DNA of 5,050 bases from Leptospira sp. Lineage in GTDB: Bacteria; Spirochaetota; Leptospiria; Leptospirales; Leptospiraceae. Positions 1 to 5,050 of the stretch are shown here, one piece after another. The position numbers and the translations under genes were made by a program. The DNA lies in assembly GCA_025457985.1 (NCBI GenBank), contig JALOTI010000191.1, forward strand, positions 1 through 5,050, written 5' to 3'. The notes beneath the pieces are model-generated. The model was given only the letters and a program-made list of their open reading frames with translations, did not search any database and was not told where the DNA came from. Each line of letters opens with the position of its first letter. Position 1 is the first letter of the stretch.

Positions 1-330
1 GCTTTGGTTATGATTCCTACTGGCGGGAAGGACAGTATGTTTTTTGTAATCAATTATGTCGTAATTGTATCCAATAGCCTAAGATACGGAATGAGAGTCT
101 CTATTTTTGGAACTCTTGTTATGAATCTTTTTTATGTATGTATATTATATCTCCAATTCTATCCAAATTTAGAAATCGATGGGATTCAAAAAGAAATTTT
201 AAAGATTGGAGGTTTTTGGCTTGTCGGAATCTATACTGGTTATCTATCAATGAGATTCGAAATTCTTCGTGGCGAAGTAGAAGGATACCAAAAGCTTTTA
301 AAAGCAGCATTGGAAAAAAATGGAACCTAA
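1..330 (+). CDS. C-terminal part of a multi-spanning membrane protein, possibly a sensor-type membrane module (5' partial)
   Basis: The reading frame is open from the first base and ends at TAA 328-330, so the gene almost certainly begins upstream. A TTG at position 4 exists, but starting there would cut into a membrane domain. Counting from the first visible codon, hydrophobic stretches lie at about residues 13-24, 33-53 and 67-83. An SLRYGMR motif (26-32) sits between the first two. The last 25 residues form a charged, helix-forming cytoplasmic tail (RFEILRGEVEG onward). A membrane pair with an RYG turn followed by a short coiled tail resembles the N-terminal membrane modules of RpfC-like sensor kinases and some nucleotide cyclases. 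Here the protein stops where the kinase or cyclase domain would begin. The next gene overlaps it by 11 bases, suggesting co-transcription and translational coupling. Coding status is fairly secure; the sensor-module idea rests on resemblance alone. Confidence 0.72.
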   Translation, partial: ALVMIPTGGKDSMFFVINYVVIVSNSLRYGMRVSIFGTLVMNLFYVCILYLQFYPNLEIDGIQKEILKIGGFWLVGIYTGYLSMRFEILRGEVEGYQKLLKAALEKNGT

Positions 331-709
331 AGAAAATTCGGAAACCAAACCCATTGAAGAATTAAAGATTCCAGCTCCTATAGAAAGGAGTCTCCGAAAG
401 GGAAATATCAATTTTGACTTCCTCCAACCAGAGAGTATAACTAAAGAGGAAACTTCTACCGATTCACCAGATAGGAGATCGGGTTCGAGACAAGGCAAGC
501 GAGGGATGTTCAACCGAGGTAGGACTCCAAGGCCATTTCAAAAAAAACATTTGATCCTCGCTATTGCATTTGCCATTTTGCAGGTGTTAGTTATTACAGC
601 GATCGCATTGGGAAAACAATACTTTTGGTTATTGATACTGCCTGTGTTGCTCACGGTTTTACTAGGCACTCTAATTTTAGTAACTTTGTTGCTTGTTCGT
701 CCTCTCTAA
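320..709 (+). CDS. Small hypothetical membrane protein with a disordered N-terminus and two C-terminal membrane helices
   Basis: I do not recognise a family for this 129-residue protein. Residues 1-76 are hydrophilic and rich in Glu, Pro, Ser, Lys and Arg, with acidic character early (1-50) and a strongly basic patch at 53-76, so they are probably disordered. Two hydrophobic helices follow at about 78-97 and 102-126, separated by a tight GKQY turn. By the positive-inside rule the N-terminal region and the extreme C-terminus (R127) should be cytoplasmic, giving a helical hairpin in the inner membrane. ATG 320 lies inside the end of the upstream gene. A GGA at 312-314 is a weak ribosome site five bases upstream, and an in-frame stop at 299-301 excludes an earlier start. 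The overlap suggests coupling to the upstream membrane gene and perhaps a shared complex. The next gene converges 22 bases away, and I see no convincing terminator hairpin in that gap. Confidence 0.75.
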   Translation: MEPKENSETKPIEELKIPAPIERSLRKGNINFDFLQPESITKEETSTDSPDRRSGSRQGKRGMFNRGRTPRPFQKKHLILAIAFAILQVLVITAIALGKQYFWLLILPVLLTVLLGTLILVTLLLVRPL

Positions 710-731
710 AGATTTCAAACTTTATCTATTT

Positions 732-1448
732 TTAGGCTGGAGTTCCGTAAAGGATTTCATTTGCCCTAAAACAGAGTGCATCTATCGTTTTTTCTAGTTC
801 TAATGCCTGTTTTGCGAGAGAATCTTCACTCAAATCAGGATCGGGATAAATTGGATCTCCTATAACTAGTGCAACTCGCGAAAAAGGAAGAGGAAAACAT
901 ACATCATCCCAATTATTTCCTACAATCCTTCTCGAAAATCCAACGCCAATCGGCACAATACAGCTGTTTGCTTTGGCGGCCATGTAGACCACACCAGGTT
1001 TTGCCTCGTAAATTGGGCCATGGGGTCCATCTGGTGCCACAAGTGCAGGTGTTCCGGATTGGATCTTTTTTATAAAATTCATAATGCCGGCTGATTGTTT
1101 TCCCAACGATGCATCTAAGATGTCAAACCCAAGTGCCCGCAAGGTTTTTAGCCCAACTTCTCGCAGAAAATGAGTTTTACTGTTTTCGTATTCTTCCGTG
1201 CGAGGGTGATCTGAGTAGATACAGAGGTTTCGGTGGTGGAGGCAAAAGACCGCAGCATCAACAAAGGTGTGCCAAATTGCCACTATATGATTTTTCTTCA
1301 TTGTTGAGAGGATCCTTAGGTGATCTTCGCCTTCAATTTTGAAATCCAAAGTAGATTGGTATATACTGATTAGGACAGCAGAGATTGTTGATAAAAAACT
1401 GGTTACGGCTCTATAGATAGTTCTTTTGACTGGATTTTTTGGCAACAC
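732..1448 (-). CDS. DUF374-type lysophospholipid acyltransferase family protein
   Basis: This 238-residue protein matches the DUF374 branch of the lysophospholipid acyltransferase superfamily in length and motif order. Residues 11-30 form a hydrophobic N-terminal helix that probably binds the inner membrane. The family Trp-His appears as AIWH (57-60), with H60 the likely catalytic histidine. DGPHGP (140-145), followed by EAKPGVVYMA (148-157) and IVPIG (164-168), is the acceptor/phosphate-binding core; the usual family form is DGPRGP. GDPI (197-200) closes the fold. Members are expected to transfer acyl chains to lipid acceptors at the cytoplasmic membrane face; the exact substrate (lysophospholipid or lipid A precursor) cannot be told. 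The start is uncertain. The frame is open back to a TAG near 1503-1505, with no ATG before residue 50. GTG 1446-1448 and TTG 1443-1445 are the candidates, and neither has a clear Shine-Dalgarno. It is divergent from the serine hydrolase and convergent with the small membrane gene. Confidence 0.93.
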   Translation of the reverse strand: MLPKNPVKRTIYRAVTSFLSTISAVLISIYQSTLDFKIEGEDHLRILSTMKKNHIVAIWHTFVDAAVFCLHHRNLCIYSDHPRTEEYENSKTHFLREVGLKTLRALGFDILDASLGKQSAGIMNFIKKIQSGTPALVAPDGPHGPIYEAKPGVVYMAAKANSCIVPIGVGFSRRIVGNNWDDVCFPLPFSRVALVIGDPIYPDPDLSEDSLAKQALELEKTIDALCFRANEILYGTPA

Positions 1449-1458
1449 GAGGATTGAT

Positions 1459-1488
1459 TTGAATTCAATTTTAAAATTTGGATATACT
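1459..1488 (+). promoter_or_regulatory. Candidate sigma70-type promoter for the serine hydrolase gene
   Basis: TTGAAT (1459-1464) and TATACT (1483-1488) are separated by 18 bases, matching the consensus at 4/6 and 5/6. Predicted transcription start is near 1495, giving a leader of about 100 bases before the TTG start at 1595. The DNA here is very AT-rich, so chance matches are common. Confidence 0.4.
1467..1478. repeat. 12-base perfect palindrome in the divergent promoter region
   Basis: AATTTTAAAATT is perfectly self-complementary. It lies wholly inside the spacer of the + strand promoter candidate and overlaps the best - strand -10 candidate. It could be an operator for a dimeric regulator acting on both divergent genes. 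It could equally be chance, since it contains only A and T. Confidence 0.35.
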
Positions 1489-1497
1489 TTTTTTAAA
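1468..1497 (-). promoter_or_regulatory. Weak candidate promoter for the acyltransferase gene
   Basis: Read on the - strand, TTTAAA (1497-1492) and TAAAAT (1473-1468) are 18 bases apart, matching the consensus at 4/6 and 5/6. Transcription would start near 1461, about a dozen bases before the GTG start, leaving little room for a ribosome site. This promoter and the + strand candidate overlap, so polymerase could occupy only one at a time. Confidence 0.25.
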
Positions 1498-1504
1498 CTA
1501 TCCT

Positions 1505-1555
1505 AGACTTTGAGCAGTAATTTTAACGGCGAAATTTCTTTTTGGATGAAAGTCT
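1505..1555 (+). repeat. Inverted repeat in the serine hydrolase leader
   Basis: AGACTTT (1505-1511) is exactly complementary to AAAGTCT (1549-1555), with 37 bases between. The interior holds a smaller palindrome, GAAATTTC (1531-1538). If transcription starts near 1495 this could fold in the leader RNA. No recognised riboswitch core is visible, and a 7-base match in AT-rich DNA may be chance. Confidence 0.25.
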
Positions 1556-1580
1556 GAATGAATGTTTTAGCTCTGGAAGT

Positions 1581-1589
1581 AAGGAAAAG
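1581..1589 (+). promoter_or_regulatory. Ribosome binding site that supports a TTG start
   Basis: AAGGAAAAG contains AGGA (1582-1585), nine bases before TTG 1595. An in-frame TAA at 1580-1582 rules out any earlier start, and the next in-frame start-type codon is TTG 1628. This spacing therefore favours TTG 1595. Confidence 0.6.
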
Positions 1590-1594
1590 TTTTT

Positions 1595-2794
1595 TTGGAA
1601 GCCCAAGGAAGTTGCGACTCAAAATTTTTGAAGGTCAAACAGACGTTTGAAGAAAACTTTCGTCGTGGAGAGGAAATTGGGGCTGCAGTCTCTGTCTTCT
1701 ACAACGGTAAGAAGGTAGTAGATCTATGGTCTGGGTACAAAGATAAAGAATCTGAATTACTTTGGGATGAAAATACGATCGTTCCCTTTTTTAGTGTGAC
1801 AAAGGGATTGACCGCAGTATGTTTTTTATTGTTAGCTGACCGTAAAAAAATAAACTTCGATGATAAAGTTTCTAAGTATTGGCCCGAATTTGCAAAGAAT
1901 GATAAAGAAAATATAACAGTACGAGAGTTGTTAGAACACCGAGCTGGGTTGCATTTTTTAGATCAAAATTTAAATATAGAGGATTTTTGGGAAAAACCAA
2001 AAAATGTGTATCAGGCATTGGTTTCCCAAAAACCAAGTTACACACCGGGAACCAAACAAGGGTATGGTGCTCAAATTTGGGGAGCGTATGCGGCTGAGTT
2101 ATTTTTTCAAATTACAAAAGAATCTGCCGGTCAATTTTTTCAGAGGGAAATCGCTAAAAAATATAAATTAGAACTCTATTTAGGATTGCCAGACTCTAAA
2201 ATGAGTCAGGTTGCAAAACTCTATCCCGTATCCAATGTGGAAAGGATTCTTTCTGTCCTTCCTTTAATTATCAAAGGTGAAGGTCCAGAGGGGAGAGCAG
2301 GGAGAGATCTTTTTTTTGGAAATGGAGAAGTTAAAAAAGCCTACATGAATCCTTCTTTGGGTTGGAAAGGATTAGAGAAATTCAATGAACCTATTTTACT
2401 TAAACACGAGTTATTATGGGCAAATGGGATTGGTGATGCACGAAGCCTTGCGAAATTTTATAATCAGTTTCTCTATGGAAAGTTGATTTCTTCAAAAAAA
2501 ATGATCAGCCAAAAATATCTAAAGGAACTCATAAAAGAAAGACAACTCTCTTATGACATAGTCATCCACAAACCTATGGCTTGGAATCTGGGATTCCTCA
2601 AAGAGGAACTTGGTTTATTTTCTCCTAACCCTGAGGCATTTGGGCATCCAGGAATGGGAGGTAGTTTGGGTTTTGTTGACCCCAAAGCAGGAATATCAAT
2701 AGGCTATGTCTGCAATAAGATGGATTATCGTGTGAGGGCACCAAAAATTCTGCGACTCTGCCAATCCATCTATGATTCAATTCGTTTTCGCTAA
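1595..2794 (+). CDS. Serine hydrolase of the EstB / class C beta-lactamase fold
   Basis: This 399-residue protein carries all the landmarks of the beta-lactamase-related serine hydrolases, closest in style to EstB-like esterases. The N-terminal region has the typical NF-RRGEEIGAAVSV and VVDLWSGYKD segments (21-50). The catalytic S-x-x-K is SVTK (67-70), S67 being the nucleophile. YWPEFA (95-100) and ITVRELLEHRAGL (107-119) follow. The general-base tyrosine is probably Y157 in PGTKQGYGA, 90 residues after S67, close to the class C spacing. ANGIGDARSLAKFY (276-289) and the HPG box (351-353), which replaces the KTG of true beta-lactamases, complete the site. GFVDPKAGISIGYVCNK (359-375) is the closing beta-strand pair. 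No signal peptide is visible, so the enzyme is probably cytoplasmic and more likely an esterase or peptidase-like hydrolase than a drug-resistance enzyme. The substrate is unknown. It starts with TTG, preceded by AAGGA. Confidence 0.95.
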   Translation: MEAQGSCDSKFLKVKQTFEENFRRGEEIGAAVSVFYNGKKVVDLWSGYKDKESELLWDENTIVPFFSVTKGLTAVCFLLLADRKKINFDDKVSKYWPEFAKNDKENITVRELLEHRAGLHFLDQNLNIEDFWEKPKNVYQALVSQKPSYTPGTKQGYGAQIWGAYAAELFFQITKESAGQFFQREIAKKYKLELYLGLPDSKMSQVAKLYPVSNVERILSVLPLIIKGEGPEGRAGRDLFFGNGEVKKAYMNPSLGWKGLEKFNEPILLKHELLWANGIGDARSLAKFYNQFLYGKLISSKKMISQKYLKELIKERQLSYDIVIHKPMAWNLGFLKEELGLFSPNPEAFGHPGMGGSLGFVDPKAGISIGYVCNKMDYRVRAPKILRLCQSIYDSIRFR

Positions 2795-2806
2795 ATCGGA
2801 ATCACT

Positions 2807-2870
2807 AAAAAGGAAGCTGATCAAATCGTATTTTATTGTAACAGCTCCATTTATTGATCTTTATTTTTTT
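2807..2870. terminator. Likely bidirectional terminator between convergent genes
   Basis: GGAAGCTG (2812-2819) pairs with CAGCTCC (2842-2848) with one bulged A. TCAA (2821-2824) can extend it against TTG-T-A (2836-2840) after an A/A mismatch, leaving a loop of about 11 bases. On the - strand the stem is followed directly by five T (2811-2807). On the + strand it is followed by an interrupted T-rich run (2850-2870). GATCAA (2819-2824) can pair alternatively with TTGATC (2854-2859), just before the longest T run. The - strand stop codon lies only two bases from the stem, as expected for a shared terminator. Confidence 0.55.
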
Positions 2871-4998
2871 CATTTTTTTTAATTGGATCGGAATTGGATT
2901 CCTCGTCAGCGCCAAATACGGACTTCCATCCTGTTTTCATCGCTGTCCAACTTGAGTTAACAGTTCCGGACACTGTGTCCACGGCTCGATCTACATAGTC
3001 TGACATCGCTGATCCAGCAATCCCACCGACAGCTGCTCCTGCGGGGCTTGCGAGAAAAAGGGTTCCTGCGTAAACAGAGCCAAGCCAAATTGGGTCAATG
3101 TAGGGCGCTGTTGATCCATATGTACCTTTGTATATAATTGGTAATTTTAATGCTTTTCCTGCAATTCCTGGCATCGCAATGGTAAACTTCATATCAATCT
3201 TTTTGTTGGTTCCAATTTTACCAGCTCCAGAACCTGCAATACCATCGGCTTTCAGAGAAAAGTTTTGAATTTCAATATTCTCCAGATTGTATACAAAATC
3301 AAAATTCAATGTATTGTATGGGGTTGAGCGACTGAAGTCTACTTTCTTAAGATTGATGATACTGCCAATGGAACTTATCGGTTTTAGAATATTCGTATAA
3401 CTTAAAAGTTGACCATTGGTAGCAAAAACTTTGCCTCGAATATTTAAATTATTTAAGAAATCATCTTCATGATTCCCGAAAGATTTAATTTCCATCTCTG
3501 ATGAAAGTTTTCCTGCAATGGGAGAGGATTGAAATTGGGTTACCAAAAGAGTAGATATATCCATATTTTCAATCTGGGACTGTAACTCAATTGTGGGCAG
3601 TTTTCCAAACTTAAAAAACCCAGAACTATTACACACCCCATCAAAAGCATTAAATTGAAGTTTTTTAATATTTAATACAGATTTGGAATAATGGAAATTT
3701 GCAACCATCCGATCCAATAAGGTTGACTTGAGTTTTGGTTGTTTGAGATCAAGGTTCAAATAGACATGCATTCTATCCCCATAGGCCGTATCTTCCATTC
3801 CTCTTGTAAGAAGAGAAAGTTCTAAATCTGGATCCAACCATATGCTAACAACTCGTTTGGCGAGCTCTAAATCTACATAGTCTGAACGCACCTCAAAAGA
3901 GATTGTAGGTGACAGTGGTGGCGGAATAAAGTTTACGAATCCTGAGCCATACACTCTTGCACTTCCCTTCCAATCTATCAATATATTATCAAATCCTAAT
4001 TTATGATCTTTATAAAAATAAGTAATCTTTACGCTGACGTAAGCATTGCCAAAAGCTGGTTGTCCTTTGATGGCAAGATCTCGAATGTTTAATCTATCTA
4101 CAAAAACAGAAAAGTTATCCGAATCTCTTTTATAAAATGTGATTTTTCCATTCGCTCTTGCTTGGCGAAAATCCCCATGTGGGAAAATAACCAGTATATC
4201 TTTCAGGTCATTCCCATGGAGATCTTCCATGTACAATTCTCCTTCTACTCGGAGATTTTCATAACTAATTTCATCACTGGTAAAAAGAACATTCGTATTA
4301 AGCTGAATTGGATCTTCGTTAAGTTTTCCGTATAAATAAAAATCTAGATCGTGTAGCTCTCGATCTACATACAAATGTGATTCCCAAAAGTAAAGTTTTA
4401 CGACCCTGGATAGAAGTTTATCATTAAATAGTACTGTAAAATTTTTTATTTCAATACCAGTTGCCAGATTGGCAAAAATTTGAGAAAAGAGAATTGGGGA
4501 AACTTCTTCTAAAGATTTTTCTCCAATGGTTTGAGTTACTTCCTTTTTTATCGTTATACGTTCGGATGATTGGTTCTTTGCTGGATTTTTTTCTCCGAGG
4601 AGTTTTTCGAGAATCGGAAAGGATTCATCTTTTTCTCGAACAACTTCCAATGATCCCGTATGCAGAGAGACCTTCCGAATCTGTAAACTCTGACCAAAAA
4701 AAACACCATAATAAATTTCAATTCTCAAATCTTGAACTTTGATGAGTTCATGATTGTCTTTTGATACTGTAACATTTTGAAATCCAATTCCAGGAAATGG
4801 AAAAACGATAGGATCCGACTCTGAATAATTGATTTGAAGTCCCGTGGATTTATAAACGTTTTCGAGAATTATGTTTTTGTAATAGTCTGGATCATTTAAA
4901 AGTGGATACAGTAAAAAGTACATACTCATTGAAGTAATAAATATGAAACTTAGTAAAAGTTTTCCGATTATCCCTTTTAGAATCAATTTCCAACTCAT
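2851..4998 (-). CDS. AsmA-like family protein, inner-membrane anchored
   Basis: This 715-residue protein has the AsmA layout. A single membrane anchor lies at about residues 7-33, followed by LLNDPDYYKNIILENVYKST-type N-terminal helix and strand segments in which DP, TGL and the FPFPGIGFQNVTVS strand (66-79) are typical. A long beta-strand-rich periplasmic body follows. The AsmA C-terminal core is at about 440-625: NAFDG (450-454), a SPIAGKLSSEMEIKSFG stretch (492-508) and NIRGKVFATNGQL (519-531). The end has the usual LP-II-KGT-G motif (619-628), a Gly/Ala-rich hydrophobic segment (639-665) and a polar Lys/Asn tail. Family members such as AsmA, TamB and YhdP act in the inner membrane and periplasm in lipid movement between membranes and outer-membrane assembly; the exact role here is inferred. 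ATG 4998 is secure, because an in-frame stop lies four codons upstream. Its own promoter is at 5007-5035. It is convergent with the serine hydrolase. Confidence 0.93.
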   Translation of the reverse strand: MSWKLILKGIIGKLLLSFIFITSMSMYFLLYPLLNDPDYYKNIILENVYKSTGLQINYSESDPIVFPFPGIGFQNVTVSKDNHELIKVQDLRIEIYYGVFFGQSLQIRKVSLHTGSLEVVREKDESFPILEKLLGEKNPAKNQSSERITIKKEVTQTIGEKSLEEVSPILFSQIFANLATGIEIKNFTVLFNDKLLSRVVKLYFWESHLYVDRELHDLDFYLYGKLNEDPIQLNTNVLFTSDEISYENLRVEGELYMEDLHGNDLKDILVIFPHGDFRQARANGKITFYKRDSDNFSVFVDRLNIRDLAIKGQPAFGNAYVSVKITYFYKDHKLGFDNILIDWKGSARVYGSGFVNFIPPPLSPTISFEVRSDYVDLELAKRVVSIWLDPDLELSLLTRGMEDTAYGDRMHVYLNLDLKQPKLKSTLLDRMVANFHYSKSVLNIKKLQFNAFDGVCNSSGFFKFGKLPTIELQSQIENMDISTLLVTQFQSSPIAGKLSSEMEIKSFGNHEDDFLNNLNIRGKVFATNGQLLSYTNILKPISSIGSIINLKKVDFSRSTPYNTLNFDFVYNLENIEIQNFSLKADGIAGSGAGKIGTNKKIDMKFTIAMPGIAGKALKLPIIYKGTYGSTAPYIDPIWLGSVYAGTLFLASPAGAAVGGIAGSAMSDYVDRAVDTVSGTVNSSWTAMKTGWKSVFGADEESNSDPIKKNEKNKDQ

Positions 4999-5006
4999 AA
5001 CTCTTT

Positions 5007-5035
5007 TTTATACTGTTTCTAATGGAAAATGGCAA
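5007..5035 (-). promoter_or_regulatory. Near-consensus sigma70-type promoter for the AsmA-like gene, giving a very short leader
   Basis: On the - strand TTGCCA (5035-5030) and TATAAA (5012-5007) are exactly 17 bases apart, each matching the consensus at 5/6. The predicted start of transcription is about 5000-4998, that is 0-2 bases from the ATG, so the mRNA would be leaderless or nearly so. The only purine-rich stretch, AAGAG, ends two bases from the ATG, which is too close for a normal ribosome site. Confidence 0.6.
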
Positions 5036-5050
5036 GAAAAACGATGTCCC
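5022..5050 (+). CDS. Possible start of a divergent gene (3' partial, very short)
   Basis: ATG at 5022 opens a frame (M-E-N-G-K-K-N-D-V) that stays open to the window end, with an in-frame stop upstream at 4998-5000. No Shine-Dalgarno precedes it. A TATACT at 5009-5014 could be a -10 box, again implying a very short leader. Only nine full codons are visible, so this may not be a gene, and no product can be suggested. Confidence 0.25.

Noticed and set aside
119..513. Other open frames over the left-hand pair (119-310 -, 138-365 +, 298-513 -).
   Set aside because: They overlap two frames with sensible membrane-helix patterns, have unusual composition, and lack ribosome sites.
704..735. Possible terminator between the convergent genes ending at 709 and 732.
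   Set aside because: Only short A/T pairings such as AAAG/CTTT and CTAAA/TTTAG are found, with no GC-containing stem.
869..1342. Two + strand open frames (869-1075, 1109-1342) antisense to the acyltransferase.
   Set aside because: The - strand frame carries the DUF374 motifs throughout; these antisense frames show low-complexity His/Arg/Gln-rich products typical of shadows.
1558..1650. ATG at 1558 opening a 30-codon frame across the serine hydrolase start.
   Set aside because: It is out of frame with the hydrolase, lacks a good ribosome site and encodes no recognisable leader peptide; the AAGGA site fits TTG 1595 better.
2989..3885. A 15-base exact direct repeat, ATCTACATAGTCTGA, at 2989-3003 and 3871-3885 inside the AsmA-like gene.
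   Set aside because: Both copies are in frame and encode the same SDYVD pentapeptide with the same codons. Surrounding sequence does not match, so coincidence or shared codon preference is more likely than duplication.
4461..4742. Open + strand frame of 93 codons antisense to the AsmA-like gene.
   Set aside because: It lies wholly inside a well-supported gene, has no family resemblance and no clear ribosome site; its apparent hydrophobicity is the complement of the real frame.
1..5050. Search for CRISPR, tRNA, insertion-sequence ends, toxin-antitoxin or phage-defence genes.
   Set aside because: No regularly spaced repeats, tRNA-like cloverleaf, transposase motifs or terminal inverted repeats were seen by eye; the window looks like ordinary chromosomal backbone.

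Overview
The window is AT-rich bacterial chromosome with five clear genes, short gaps and no mobile element, RNA gene, CRISPR array or phage signature. Gene style suggests a diderm spirochaete of the Leptospira type: frequent TTG/GTG starts, A/T-rich codons, an AsmA-like protein and a DUF374 acyltransferase. This assignment is by resemblance only, at about 50% confidence, and other AT-rich diderms are possible.

Layout. At the left edge, a + strand pair overlaps by 11 bases. The first (1-330) is the C-terminal part of a multi-spanning membrane protein whose start lies outside the window. The second (320-709) is a small protein with a charged, probably disordered N-terminal half and two C-terminal membrane helices. 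Tail-to-tail with it is a DUF374-type lysophospholipid acyltransferase on the - strand (732-1448). A 146-base divergent region (1449-1594) carries promoter candidates, a 12-base palindrome and a possible leader hairpin. It leads into a + strand serine hydrolase of the EstB / class C beta-lactamase fold (1595-2794, TTG start). That gene converges on a large - strand AsmA-like protein (2851-4998), with a likely bidirectional terminator between them. The AsmA-like gene has a near-consensus promoter at 5007-5035 that would give an almost leaderless mRNA. A possible divergent + strand gene starts at 5022 and runs off the right edge.

How the genes fit together. Two of the five concern the envelope: the acyltransferase modifies lipids, and AsmA-family proteins are linked to lipid traffic between membranes and to outer-membrane assembly. 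They are separate transcription units, so a shared pathway is only inference. The serine hydrolase has no signal peptide and an unknown substrate. I see no convincing undescribed multi-gene system. The least explained parts are the overlapping membrane-protein pair at 1-709 and the short-leader, possibly bidirectional promoter at the right edge.
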